Shown piece after piece: positions 1-8,609 of a stretch of 15,890 nt of DNA. The stretch spans positions 1 to 15,890 of the forward strand of contig DQVB01000368.1 in NCBI GenBank assembly GCA_015661985.1. Reading direction: 5' to 3'. The translations under genes and the position numbers were made by a program. The notes below the pieces were generated by a model. It did no database searches and was not told the DNA's origin. It saw only the letters and a program-made list of their open reading frames with translations. Numbering within the stretch: the first letter of the stretch is position 1; each line of letters starts with the position of its first letter. The DNA comes from Planctomycetota bacterium. Lineage in GTDB: Bacteria > Planctomycetota > Planctomycetia > Pirellulales > Thermoguttaceae.

Positions 1-679
1 GGATCTTGGCGGCCTGGGCAATAAACTCTCGAGCCGCTTCGGCCGTCCGCTGGCTGGGCTGGTCTTCCGCCTTCGGCTCAGTGGGAGGAACGCCCGTCTT
101 CTGTGGATCCGTGTCGCTGACGTTTCCCCCCAAGCCTTCGCCACGAAAGACGACCACGAAGCGGTGCTCCCGAACCGGCTCGACCAGCACCTCCATGCCC
201 GGGACGGTGATCGCCCGCAGTCTTTCCACGCGGGCCTGCATCTGTTCGGTACTCAACCGGTCGTCCGGCCCACTGCCGCCGCGGCGGTTGGTGATCAGGC
301 CTTGCTTGTCCAGGGTCACGAAGTTGCACCGCGTGGCGACATCGTTGCGCTCCAGCTGGAAGCCGATCCCGGTGGCCTCCAACACGCCACGCCCGATCTG
401 GTACTTGAGCGGGTCATAGCCGAACAGGCCTAGGTGCCCCGGGCCGCTACCGGGAGTGATGCCGGGCTTGATGGGGATCATGCTCCCCGAGACACCCCGG
501 CGGGCCAGGCGGTCGAGGTTGGGCGTGCGGGCCGCCTCCAGCTCGGTGGGCCCCCCCGGATTGACAGGCAGCCCTCCCAGCCCGTCGGCCACCAGCAGGA
601 CGATTTTCGGCCCCAACTTCGGCGCCTCGCCCGGTTTCGGTGCTGGAACCACCTCCCGCGTCAACTGCTCGATGTCCAT
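1..679 (-). CDS. apgM: 2,3-bisphosphoglycerate-independent phosphoglycerate mutase, archaeal type (partial, 3' end outside window)
   Basis: This enzyme interconverts 3- and 2-phosphoglycerate in glycolysis and gluconeogenesis in the cytoplasm, without the 2,3-BPG cofactor. About 226 codons are visible; the family is usually near 400 residues, so the C-terminal part lies beyond the left edge. Near the N-terminus there is a metal-binding LLVADGLGG stretch, then TELEAARTPNLDRLA, then PGITPGSGPGHLGLFGYDP. The serine of the last motif is the expected phosphorylated nucleophile of this alkaline-phosphatase-superfamily enzyme, and the following QIGRGVLEATGIGF is also typical of ApgM. I chose the ATG at 679 because GGAGG sits 8 nt upstream. 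An in-frame ATG at 703 would add eight residues (MVSPEEKQ) but has no ribosome site. The gene is divergent from the Nudix gene. The family call is confident; the exact start is less so. Confidence 0.88.
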   Translation of the reverse strand, partial: MDIEQLTREVVPAPKPGEAPKLGPKIVLLVADGLGGLPVNPGGPTELEAARTPNLDRLARRGVSGSMIPIKPGITPGSGPGHLGLFGYDPLKYQIGRGVLEATGIGFQLERNDVATRCNFVTLDKQGLITNRRGGSGPDDRLSTEQMQARVERLRAITVPGMEVLVEPVREHRFVVVFRGEGLGGNVSDTDPQKTGVPPTEPKAEDQPSQRTAEAAREFIAQAAKI

Positions 680-703
680 CTGCTTTTCCTCCGGTGAAAC
701 CAT

Positions 704-1112
704 GGCGAGGGTCACTCTGATCCACAGGATTTTCGGCTTGATCCATTTTGGCCCCTGTCCGGGTGACAGCCGCCGGAACCGGTTCGTTCGCCGTCCCGCC
801 TTCAGCCGGGATCATCGTCCCCCGTTTGCTGGCGTCCCCATTCCGCCTAGAGGCGGTACTCCAAACAGGGCAACAGCTTGCTTGGCTCCCAGACCGTTAC
901 CGGGCTTTGAACCGTGCCGAGTTCTCCGTTTTTACCTCCTACGCGGCACCTCTACAAGCAGGCTGATTGTCGCGCGCTGGCTACTCCACGCCGCCGAGCG
1001 GCTGTCGTACAATGGCGGTTCGTTCTCGATGTCCGTCGGGCGGACGGCTCTGGGGAGCCGATCTGACGTGCTGGAGGTCGAATCGGTCTTGGTTTGGAGA
1101 AAAGGGCCGACC
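704..1112. other. Divergent intergenic region between apgM and the Nudix gene
   Basis: No open frame in this stretch looks like a protein, and I found no tRNA-like cloverleaf. It holds a 14-bp inverted repeat, CCGCCT-AG-AGGCGG, at 843-856, and a -10-like TACAAT at 1008-1013 pointing toward the Nudix gene. In-frame alternative Nudix starts (ATG 1029, GTG 1068) fall inside it, so its right boundary is uncertain. Confidence 0.5.
985..1013 (+). promoter_or_regulatory. Weak candidate promoter for the Nudix gene
   Basis: The sequence TCCACG (3 of 6 matches to TTGACA), a 17-bp spacer and TACAAT (5 of 6 matches to TATAAT) lie upstream of the Nudix gene. The -10 is good and the -35 is poor. Transcription would begin near 1020, which makes the ATG at 1029 nearly leaderless and the GTG at 1113 preceded by about 90 nt. 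Confidence 0.35.
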
Positions 1113-1664
1113 GTGGCTGAAGGAGATTGGAAACTGTTGAGATCCGAGGAGGTGGCTACCTACCACATCTTCCGCATCCGCCACGACCGGTATCGACTGC
1201 AGACATCGGGCGCCGAACGGGATTTCGTCGTGCTGGTCTGTCCCGATTGGGTCAACGTCGTGCCACTGACGGCCGACGGCCAGGTGGTGCTGGTGCGGCA
1301 GTACCGTCACGGCATCCGCCGCCCGACGCTGGAGATCCCCGGCGGCATGGTCGACGCGGGCGAATCGCCCGAAGAGGCTGCGGTGCGCGAGTTGCGTGAG
1401 GAGACCGGCTACGTGCCGGCGCAGTTGAAGCGTTTGGGCCGGGTCACCCCGAACCCCGCCATCCTGGACAACCTCTGTTACAGCTTCCTGGCCGAAGCCT
1501 GCCGGCTGGAAGCCCCACCGCAACCCGAGCCGATGGAGCGGATCGAGGTGGTGCTGCGACCGCTGGAGGAGATCCCGTCGCTTATCGAGGACGAATCGAT
1601 CTCCAACTCCATGGTGATCAACGCCTTCGCCTTCCTGGGGCTGGTGCCGCGCCGGGGCCGGTGA
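1113..1664 (+). CDS. Nudix hydrolase, ADP-ribose pyrophosphatase-like
   Basis: This is a cytoplasmic Nudix-fold hydrolase, probably cleaving ADP-ribose or another nucleoside diphosphate linked to a sugar. The full Nudix box GX5EX7REUXEEXGU is present at residues 78-100: G78, E84, then RELREETGY at 92-100, including the metal-binding glutamates. Before it, VVPLTADGQVVLVRQYRHGI and LEIPGG are typical of the ADP-ribose pyrophosphatase branch. From GTG 1113 the protein has 183 residues. I prefer this start because AAAGGG lies 6 nt upstream and the conserved WKLLRSE begins at residue 6. ATG 1029 (adds 28 residues) and GTG 1068 (adds 15) are in frame and cannot be excluded. The frame is open back to 456, but that part reads antisense through apgM and is not coding. 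Substrate specificity cannot be read from the sequence. Confidence 0.85.
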   Translation: MAEGDWKLLRSEEVATYHIFRIRHDRYRLQTSGAERDFVVLVCPDWVNVVPLTADGQVVLVRQYRHGIRRPTLEIPGGMVDAGESPEEAAVRELREETGYVPAQLKRLGRVTPNPAILDNLCYSFLAEACRLEAPPQPEPMERIEVVLRPLEEIPSLIEDESISNSMVINAFAFLGLVPRRGR

Positions 1665-1720
1665 GCACACGGGCAACGCGGCGCCGGCCAGCTGCTGGGA
1701 CCATCGGTGCGTCGCGCGCA

Positions 1721-1749
1721 TTGACCGCCGCGAGGCGACCGGCTACAAG
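1721..1749 (+). promoter_or_regulatory. Sigma70-type promoter of the Gfo/Idh/MocA gene
   Basis: TTGACC at 1721-1726, a 17-bp spacer, then TACAAG at 1744-1749. Both hexamers are close to consensus and the spacing is ideal. Transcription would start near 1756, giving a leader of about 54 nt before the ATG at 1810. The site lies wholly in the spacer after the Nudix stop, so the oxidoreductase is probably transcribed on its own. Confidence 0.65.
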
Positions 1750-1809
1750 TAGAGTTGCTCCGTGCCCCCTGTCGTGTCGATTTGGACAACTTTTGAGGGA
1801 GGATCTGCC

Positions 1810-3057
1810 ATGCGACACCTGCCCCATCGCCGTCGTTTTCTCCAGGCCGCTTCGCTGGGTGCCGCGGCCGCCGGCTTCACCGCTGCCAGCTACGCCCGCG
1901 TGGCGGGCGCCAACGAGCGGATTTCCATCGGCGTCATCGGCTGCGGCGGCCGCGGCCACGCCCACATGGCTGGCGTACACGCCCATTCGGAAACGATGAA
2001 CTGCCAGATCATTGCCGTGGCCGATCCCTGGCGCCAGCGTCGCGAAGCGGCGGCTGCCAAAGTGAAGGAGTGGTACGGGCATCCACCCAGGTCGTTCGTC
2101 TCGTACCGTGACCTGCTGGCCCTGGATGAGGTGGATGCCGTGATGATCGCCTCCTGCGACCATCAGCACACCACCCACCTGGAAGCTGCCGCCAAGGCGG
2201 GCAAAGACGTCTACTGCGAAAAACCGCTGGGCAAGGATTTCGAGAAGGTCAAGCGCGCCGTGGACGCGGTAAAGGCTGCTGGCGTGGTGTGCCAGATCGG
2301 CACCCAGATCCGCAGCCTGCCCACCACCACGGCCTGCCGCCAGTTGTTCCAGAGCGGCCAGCTGGGCAAAGTGGCACGCATCGAACAGAGTCGCAACAGC
2401 ACCCGGCCCTATTGGTACAGCCGTATTCGTCCCGTGGACCCCAAAGATGTGGACTGGAAGGAGTTCCTCTGCGGATTGCCCGACCAGCCCTTCCGGGCCG
2501 ACAAGCTCAGCGCGTGGTACGGCTACCGCGAATTCTCCGACGGACCGGTGCCCGGGCTGGCCAGCCACTTCGTCGATCTGATCCACTACATCACCGGCGC
2601 CAAGTTCCCGAAAAGCGCCACCGGCCAACACGGTACGTTCACGTGGATCGACGAGCACCAGTTCACCTGCCCGGACCAGGTTCAGGCCACATGGATCTAC
2701 CCGGAGGGGTTCATGGTCAGCTACACGACCAACTTCACCAACAGCTACGGCAACCACATCTACTTCCTGGGCGAACAGGGCACGCTGAGCATGACGCCTT
2801 GGACGAAGCCGACCTACTGGCGGGCCGGGGCGGGCAAACCGAGCAAGCTGCCTCGCGAGGAAACCCCGGTCGAGCCGATCGAAACCCCCGACCACTTCCT
2901 GGATTGGCTCCAGTGCATCCGCTCCCGCGGCGTCTGCCGGGCACCCATCGAAGCCGGCTACCAGCACGCCGTGGCCGTGATCATGGCCGTCAAAGCCTCG
3001 GACACGGGCCGCCGCCAGATCTACGACCCGGAAAAACGGGAGATTCGAGACGGCTGA
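1810..3057 (+). CDS. Gfo/Idh/MocA-family oxidoreductase with Tat signal
   Basis: This is a 415-residue NAD(P)-dependent oxidoreductase of the glucose-fructose oxidoreductase/inositol dehydrogenase family, presumably acting on a sugar or sugar derivative. The N-terminus carries a twin-arginine export motif, RRRFLQAASLG at residues 7-17, followed by an alanine-rich hydrophobic stretch to about residue 33. The mature part starts with the Rossmann fold: VIGCGGRG at 42-49 is the dinucleotide-binding loop, and EKP at 137-139 is the family signature whose lysine is catalytic. The C-terminal half holds the GFO-type domain (PVPGLASHFVDLIHYITG and so on). The start is fixed by GAGGGAGGA 6 nt upstream. 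Export before or with bound cofactor fits Tat. Planctomycetes carry many paralogues of this type and the exact substrate is unknown. The gene converges on panB with only 28 bp between the stops, where a 10-bp palindrome TGCCGCGGCA lies at 3071-3080. Confidence 0.92.
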   Translation: MRHLPHRRRFLQAASLGAAAAGFTAASYARVAGANERISIGVIGCGGRGHAHMAGVHAHSETMNCQIIAVADPWRQRREAAAAKVKEWYGHPPRSFVSYRDLLALDEVDAVMIASCDHQHTTHLEAAAKAGKDVYCEKPLGKDFEKVKRAVDAVKAAGVVCQIGTQIRSLPTTTACRQLFQSGQLGKVARIEQSRNSTRPYWYSRIRPVDPKDVDWKEFLCGLPDQPFRADKLSAWYGYREFSDGPVPGLASHFVDLIHYITGAKFPKSATGQHGTFTWIDEHQFTCPDQVQATWIYPEGFMVSYTTNFTNSYGNHIYFLGEQGTLSMTPWTKPTYWRAGAGKPSKLPREETPVEPIETPDHFLDWLQCIRSRGVCRAPIEAGYQHAVAVIMAVKASDTGRRQIYDPEKREIRDG

Positions 3058-3085
3058 GGCCCCCAGCCAGTGCCGCGGCAGGATG

Positions 3086-3886
3086 TCACGAGAACGACTG
3101 CTCGGGGCCCGGGAACGTCCCGGCGCGGACATCGTCCCGATACTGGGTCACCGCCGCCACGATCTGCCGGCCCAGATCGGCATAGGGCTTGACGTGCCGG
3201 GGCAGGCGGCCCTCGGTCAGGCCCAGCAGGTCGTGGGTCACGAGGATCTGGCCGTCGCAGCCCGCGCCGGCCCCGATACCGATGGTGGGGACCGCCACGG
3301 CCGCGGTGATTTCGGCGGCCAGATCCGCCGGGATGCACTCCAGCAGGATGGAAAACGCCCCGGCCTGCTCCGCTGCCTTGGCGTCTGCCATGAGCCGATC
3401 CCGGTCGCGCTGGACCCGATAGGTGCCCATTTGCTGGATGCTCTGAGGCCGCAGGCCGCAATGGGCCATCACGGGGATCCCTGCGGATACCAAGGCCGCC
3501 GTGATCTCCGCCTGGCCAGGCCCCTGCTCCAACTTCACCGCTTGGCAGCCGGTCTCTTTGAGCACCCGACCGGCGTTCTCGATGGCCCGAATGGCGCCTA
3601 GCTGGTAGCTCAGGAAGGGCATATCCACCACTACCAGTGCCCGCCGTACCGCCCGGCAGACCAGCTTGCCGTGGTAGATCATCTCGTCCACGGTCACCGG
3701 GAGCGTGTTCGAATGCCCCTGAACGACCATGGCCACGCTGTCGCCGACCAGGATCCCTTCGATGCCGGCCGAATCCACGAGCCGAGCCATGCCGTAATCG
3801 TAGGCGGTGAGCATGGTGATCTTGCGGCCAGCTTGTTTGCAGGCCGTGAATTCGGGCACGGTCATCTGACGCGGAGGATCGGGCAT
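3086..3886 (-). CDS. panB: 3-methyl-2-oxobutanoate hydroxymethyltransferase (ketopantoate hydroxymethyltransferase)
   Basis: PanB transfers a hydroxymethyl group from 5,10-methylene-tetrahydrofolate to 2-oxoisovalerate, making ketopantoate, the first committed step to pantothenate and CoA. The protein has 266 residues, essentially the family length. The signature LVGDSVAMVVQGHSNTLPVT is at residues 47-66. The Mg-binding aspartates are D49 and D88, the substrate-contacting pair is K118/E120 (VKLEQG), and the catalytic glutamate is E183 (LLECIP). GIGAGAGCDGQILVTHDLLG near the C-terminus is also characteristic. The start at 3886 has only a weak, distant AAGG upstream; an internal ATG at codon 8 (MTVPEF) is possible but has no better site. 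No panC or panD neighbour is visible. The gene is divergent from serA across 335 bp. Confidence 0.95.
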   Translation of the reverse strand: MPDPPRQMTVPEFTACKQAGRKITMLTAYDYGMARLVDSAGIEGILVGDSVAMVVQGHSNTLPVTVDEMIYHGKLVCRAVRRALVVVDMPFLSYQLGAIRAIENAGRVLKETGCQAVKLEQGPGQAEITAALVSAGIPVMAHCGLRPQSIQQMGTYRVQRDRDRLMADAKAAEQAGAFSILLECIPADLAAEITAAVAVPTIGIGAGAGCDGQILVTHDLLGLTEGRLPRHVKPYADLGRQIVAAVTQYRDDVRAGTFPGPEQSFS

Positions 3887-3990
3887 TGCAGAACGCGCCT
3901 TGGAAGAAAGTTGGAGCAGACTTCATTTCCAGGCCAGTCCCACGGCCGCACCGGCTCGGCGGGCTGCCGGACGTGGCTTGCGGCAGACAC

Positions 3991-4019
3991 AATATACGCC
4001 GAGCGGACCGTTCGGGCCA
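3991..4019 (-). promoter_or_regulatory. Candidate promoter for panB
   Basis: On the minus strand a -10-like TATATT (complement of 3991-3996) lies 17 bp from TGGCCC (complement of 4014-4019). The -10 matches 5 of 6 bases and the -35 only 3 of 6. It would place transcription start about 100 nt before the panB ATG. Confidence 0.35.
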
Positions 4020-4031
4020 GGCCGAGGCCCC

Positions 4032-4059
4032 TTGACGGGCCGGCTCGAATGGTTAAACC
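4032..4059 (+). promoter_or_regulatory. Weak candidate promoter for serA
   Basis: TTGACG at 4032-4037 is a good -35, but the matching -10 position 16 bp later reads TAAACC, only 3 of 6. It is the best promoter-like pair I see upstream of serA. Confidence 0.25.
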
Positions 4060-4221
4060 ATGGCACAGATCAGGCTCGGGAGGCGTGCGCGTCGGCACAA
4101 GTGACGAGGGACAACCGGCCCCGCCGCTCGCATGGGACGCGCACCCTTGTGGCTGAACGACCGGGGGTGGTCCACGAATCAGCTCGTCAACGGGAACGCC
4201 GGAGAAGGAAGAAGGACATCG

Positions 4222-5850
<1,629 letters not shown>

Positions 5851-5899
5851 CCGGCTGGATGACCGTTCGCAATCGTGCCGCAGACGGCGCGGGCAAAAA

Positions 5900-5932
5900 C
5901 ACGAAACACGAAAGCGCCAAACAAGCACGAAA
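5900..5932 (+). repeat. Three copies of CACGAAA downstream of serA
   Basis: CACGAAA occurs at 5900-5906, 5907-5913 and 5926-5932, in a locally A-rich patch of an otherwise GC-rich window. It immediately precedes, and overlaps, the left arm of the larger inverted repeat. No function is evident. Confidence 0.6.
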
Positions 5933-6060
5933 TCCGACATCCAAATGCCCCAAACGTACCAGTGCACCGCTGGATGCTGTGCCGCAACCGCCGGATGGCA
6001 GCCAGTGTTCTTGTCATCGGGGTTTGGGGCATTCGGATTTGCTCGGACATTCGGATTTCG
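5928..6060. repeat. Long imperfect inverted repeat between convergent serA and popT
   Basis: The left arm at 5928-5955 reads CGAAATCC...ATGCCCCAAAC. Its reverse complement matches the right arm at about 6022-6060: a 17-base core GTTTGGGGCAT(T/C)TCGGAT-like block with one mismatch, and the outer GGATTTCG matches exactly at 6053-6060. The right arm carries an extra unit, because CATTCGGATTT occurs twice, at 6030-6040 and 6048-6058, with an 18-bp period. The loop is about 66 bp. Sitting between two convergent stops, it could act as a bidirectional transcription end. It could also be a dispersed intergenic repeat of this genome. Confidence 0.6.
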
Positions 6061-6107
6061 ACGCCCGGCTTTGCCGCCAATGGTGTCGCAGAATCACGCA
6101 CGGTGAT

Positions 6108-7064
6108 TCAGGACTCAAACGGGCCGTGATGCGAACCGTAGCGGCGGGTGAGCCAGTCCAGGAGCAGCACGAGGGCAATGCCGGCCAGCCCCACGGCGAT
6201 GGCGCCGCCCACCTGGGCGTCGAAAGCCTCCGGCCATATGTTCTCCCACTGCCCGTGCTGGATGTCGGCCGCTGGGTCCAGCGGCTGCTTGAAAGGCCAG
6301 ATCCTGCGCAGCGATCCGACCATGAACCCGCAGAGCACGGCCAACGTCTCGGCGTGGTATCGCGCCAAAAGCCATCGCAACAGCTTGCTGAACCCCAAAA
6401 GCCCCAACGCACAGCCGCAGCCGAAGACGCCCAGTGTCAGCAGATGGGACACGGTGATCTGTCCGTGCACCAGGCTGCGGATCACCCCGGCCACGTATTG
6501 ATACTCACCCATGATCAAGAGAATGAAAGCCCCGCTGATGCCCGGCAGAATCATGGCGCAGATGGCCACCATGCCGCAGAAAAACAGATAACTGTAGCTG
6601 TGCGTGCCGGCCAGGAACGGCTGGCCCACCAGCCAGTACGCAAAGGCTGCCCCAGCCGAGGCCAAGAGCACCGCCAAGCCGGTCCACCGGGGCACCGAGC
6701 GGGCCACCAGCAGACTGGAGGCCAGGATCAAACCGAAGAAGGCCGCCAGCGTCAGGGTCAACTGGTGCTGGAGCAAGTAGCTCATGACGGTGGCCAGGCT
6801 GGCGATGCCCAGCAAGATGCCGCTGAGCAAAGCGGCCAGGAAGCGCAGGTCCACGTGCCCGGCCGCCTGGCGCCATCGCCCGGCGCGGAGGTGAGCGACA
6901 AAGGTCATGTCGAAGTGGCTGATGGCCGTAACCAGACGCACGTAGATGCCCAAAATCAAGGCCACCGTGCCCCCGGAAACGCCGGGAATGATGTCCGCTC
7001 CGCCCATCAGCAGCCCGCGACCCACGTGGGCCAAATCACCTCCGCGCAGGAATGTACCTCTCAT
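6108..7064 (-). CDS. popT: DUF368 membrane protein, PopT-type polyprenyl-phosphate translocase
   Basis: DUF368 proteins have been linked to recycling undecaprenyl phosphate, the lipid carrier for peptidoglycan and surface polysaccharide, across the cytoplasmic membrane. The 318-residue protein is strongly hydrophobic, with about eight or more membrane segments. It carries the two family signatures in internally repeated positions: GGADIIPGVSGGT at residues 21-33 and ILPGISGAF near 172-180. I chose the ATG at 7064 because GGGGAG lies 6 nt upstream; the ATG at 7088 would place that ribosome site inside the gene. A minus-strand TACAAT (complement of 7103-7108) could be its -10, although no good -35 accompanies it. 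The gene is divergent from the ThuA-like gene. Family membership is confident; the transport role is inferred from the family. Confidence 0.88.
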   Translation of the reverse strand: MRGTFLRGGDLAHVGRGLLMGGADIIPGVSGGTVALILGIYVRLVTAISHFDMTFVAHLRAGRWRQAAGHVDLRFLAALLSGILLGIASLATVMSYLLQHQLTLTLAAFFGLILASSLLVARSVPRWTGLAVLLASAGAAFAYWLVGQPFLAGTHSYSYLFFCGMVAICAMILPGISGAFILLIMGEYQYVAGVIRSLVHGQITVSHLLTLGVFGCGCALGLLGFSKLLRWLLARYHAETLAVLCGFMVGSLRRIWPFKQPLDPAADIQHGQWENIWPEAFDAQVGGAIAVGLAGIALVLLLDWLTRRYGSHHGPFES

Positions 7065-7160
7065 CAGCCGCTCCCCGTGCAAGGCCAAAGCGGAAAACCA
7101 GAATTGTAGTCACCCAAGGGCGGCTTGGATACGGCAACCGGCGTCCACCCCCTCGGGCGG

Positions 7161-7189
7161 TTGACCGTCCCGGCGGTGCACCCTATGGT
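7161..7189 (+). promoter_or_regulatory. Sigma70-type promoter of the ThuA-like gene
   Basis: TTGACC at 7161-7166, a 17-bp spacer and TATGGT at 7184-7189. The -35 is identical to that of the oxidoreductase gene at 1721. Transcription would start near 7196, about 55 nt before the ATG at 7252. Confidence 0.55.
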
Positions 7190-7251
7190 GGCCGGTTGAG
7201 CTGTCCAAGCCCGATGAAAGCGAGAGCAGGCACTGACAGGAGAGCCGAGCC

Positions 7252-8274
7252 ATGAAATGCCCGCCCAAAGGGACAAGAGCGTGGAGAATGTTTGTCGCCG
7301 CATGCTGGCTCAGTCTGGTTCCTGCCCTCTCCGCTGGCGTGGGCGCTTTCGCGGCAGCCGGCGAGGCGCCGGCTGATCGGCCAGCGTGGCGGGCGCCGGG
7401 GCCGACACCGCCGGAAGTGGTGGCCGAGAAGATGAAGGCTCGCAAGGTGGCGTGGCCCACGGCCGAGCAGCTGGGGCGGATCGAGGCCAGTGCGCCGCAG
7501 CGGGCGCCAGCCGCGCCGCGTCGACCCCGAAGCGTGTTGGTCTGGGGCCACCTGTGGACCCATCAACCGAACCCGTTCGCCGCCAAGGCCCTGGAAATCC
7601 TGGGTGAAAAAACCGGCGCCTTCCAGACCACCGTCAGCGATGACCCGGGCCTGCTATTGCCCGGACCGCTGGCGCAGTTCGATGCGCTGGTGATGAACAA
7701 CATCCACGAGCGGGAACCGTTCCTGCCGGAAGACGTCAATCGGTTGGCTCCGCAGCAGCAGGCCGCCGCGCGCAGGCTTGACGAAGCGGTCAAACGCAGC
7801 ATCCTCCAATTCGTGCGCGAAGGCAAAGGGATCGTGGGCATCCACGCCGCCATAGCCGCCCTGCAGAAATGGCCGCAATACGGCCGCATGATGGGCGGCT
7901 ACTACGGCGGCCACATCCACCAGGAGGTGGTGATCAAGCTGGACGACCCCGCCCACCCGCTGAACGCCTGTCTCGGCGGCCGGCCGTGGCGGATCCGCGA
8001 CGAGATCTATATCCCGCGTGAACCCTACCGCCGCGAGGCCGTGCACGTGCTTCTCAGCCTGGATCTGAGCCAAATGCCCGACCCCGGCAAACGCCCGGAC
8101 CGAGACTACCCGATCTCGTGGGTGCGCCGGTACGGCCGGGGGCGAGTGTTCTATACAACGCTGGGGCACGACGTGGCCACGTATTGGAATCCCTTGTTCC
8201 TTCGCCATCTGCTGGCCGGCGTTCAGTTCGCCATCGGAGACCTCAAGGGGACCACCGCTTCCGCAACCGAGTAG
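7252..8274 (+). CDS. Secreted ThuA-like domain protein
   Basis: This 340-residue protein has a ThuA-like (trehalose utilisation, glutamine-amidotransferase-like) fold. The N-terminus is a probable export signal: a charged start (MKCPPKGTR), then a hydrophobic run to about residue 35 ending near AFAAAG. After a proline/alanine-rich linker, the fold begins around residue 92 (RSVLVWGHLWTHQPNPF). It continues through FDALVMNNIHER, GKGIVGIHAAIAAL and MMGGYYGGHIHQ, and ends with the typical GRVFYTTLGHDVATY and FLRHLLAGVQFAIG. AGGAG lies 9 nt upstream of the ATG. Planctomycetes commonly encode exported ThuA-like proteins near sugar oxidoreductases, so a role in sugar catabolism outside the cytoplasm is plausible, but the reaction is unknown. 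The nearest Gfo/Idh/MocA gene is about 4 kb away, so the link is loose. Confidence 0.85.
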   Translation: MKCPPKGTRAWRMFVAACWLSLVPALSAGVGAFAAAGEAPADRPAWRAPGPTPPEVVAEKMKARKVAWPTAEQLGRIEASAPQRAPAAPRRPRSVLVWGHLWTHQPNPFAAKALEILGEKTGAFQTTVSDDPGLLLPGPLAQFDALVMNNIHEREPFLPEDVNRLAPQQQAAARRLDEAVKRSILQFVREGKGIVGIHAAIAALQKWPQYGRMMGGYYGGHIHQEVVIKLDDPAHPLNACLGGRPWRIRDEIYIPREPYRREAVHVLLSLDLSQMPDPGKRPDRDYPISWVRRYGRGRVFYTTLGHDVATYWNPLFLRHLLAGVQFAIGDLKGTTASATE

Positions 8275-8609
8275 TCTGGATTATTTTTTGGCGAACAAGG
8301 CCACGGTCACCAAATTTGGTGAAGATGGGAGATCCGGGTGGCCCGAAAGCCTTCCAGGGTCGCCCAAACTCACCATATTTTGCGACTGTCACCTTTCCCG
8401 TCTTTGAAGAAACAAAACATGGCCGCCAGGAGGAGCACGACGGGAACTCCCGATCCCCAACCACGACTGCTGGCCCGACCAGTCTTGACGCGGCCCGCTG
8501 ACGACATGTGTGTTTCGGCAGCTCGAAGGCTTATCGCCCATCCCCCAGAATCTGCAGCGTCCAAGGCGAAGCAACTTCCCCAAAACAGAGGCTGTCCTGT
8601 TCGGGCATG
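8275..8609. other. Non-coding stretch between the ThuA-like gene and the transposase remnant
   Basis: No convincing gene is present. There is a T-rich run just after the ThuA-like stop (8281-8289) without a clear hairpin, and a perfect 16-bp palindrome at 8307-8322. A minus-strand frame (8243-8464) is open but shows no recognisable protein family. Its segments KYGEFG and KFGDRG merely reflect the related DNA words at 8307 and 8370. This is probably debris flanking the decayed transposase. Confidence 0.4.
8307..8322. repeat. Perfect 16-bp palindrome
   Basis: TCACCAAATTTGGTGA reads the same on both strands. A related word, TCACCATATTTTGCG, lies at 8370-8384, matching the first 15 bases at 12 positions. 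The palindrome is 33 bp after the ThuA-like stop. It could be an operator, a remnant of a mobile-element end or chance; nothing here decides. Confidence 0.5.

Larger units (their letters stand above)
3887..4221. other. Divergent intergenic region between panB and serA
   Basis: The 335-bp spacer holds no convincing coding frame. Two candidate promoters, one toward each gene, are listed separately. No riboswitch or tRNA pattern was recognised. A frame open from 4132 continues in phase with serA, but the strong ribosome site at 4211 argues that it is untranslated leader. Confidence 0.5.

Noticed and set aside
900..960. GGTTCAAAG on the minus strand as a tRNA T-loop
   Set aside because: The flanking bases do not form a 5-bp T stem and no anticodon or acceptor arms could be placed.
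456..1112. Upstream extension of the Nudix frame to 456
   Set aside because: The extension runs antisense through apgM, lacks Nudix-related content and has no ribosome site. The frame is open only because the GC-rich strand lacks stops.
1618..3132. 504-codon minus-strand frame opposite the oxidoreductase
   Set aside because: It is antisense to a clearly recognised gene with cofactor and EKP motifs; its composition is Arg/Ala/Gly rich with no family signature.
5859..7109. 416-codon plus-strand frame opposite popT
   Set aside because: It is Gln/His/Pro-rich antisense of a membrane protein that has both DUF368 signatures; the high Gln/His content is the usual shadow of Leu/Val codons.
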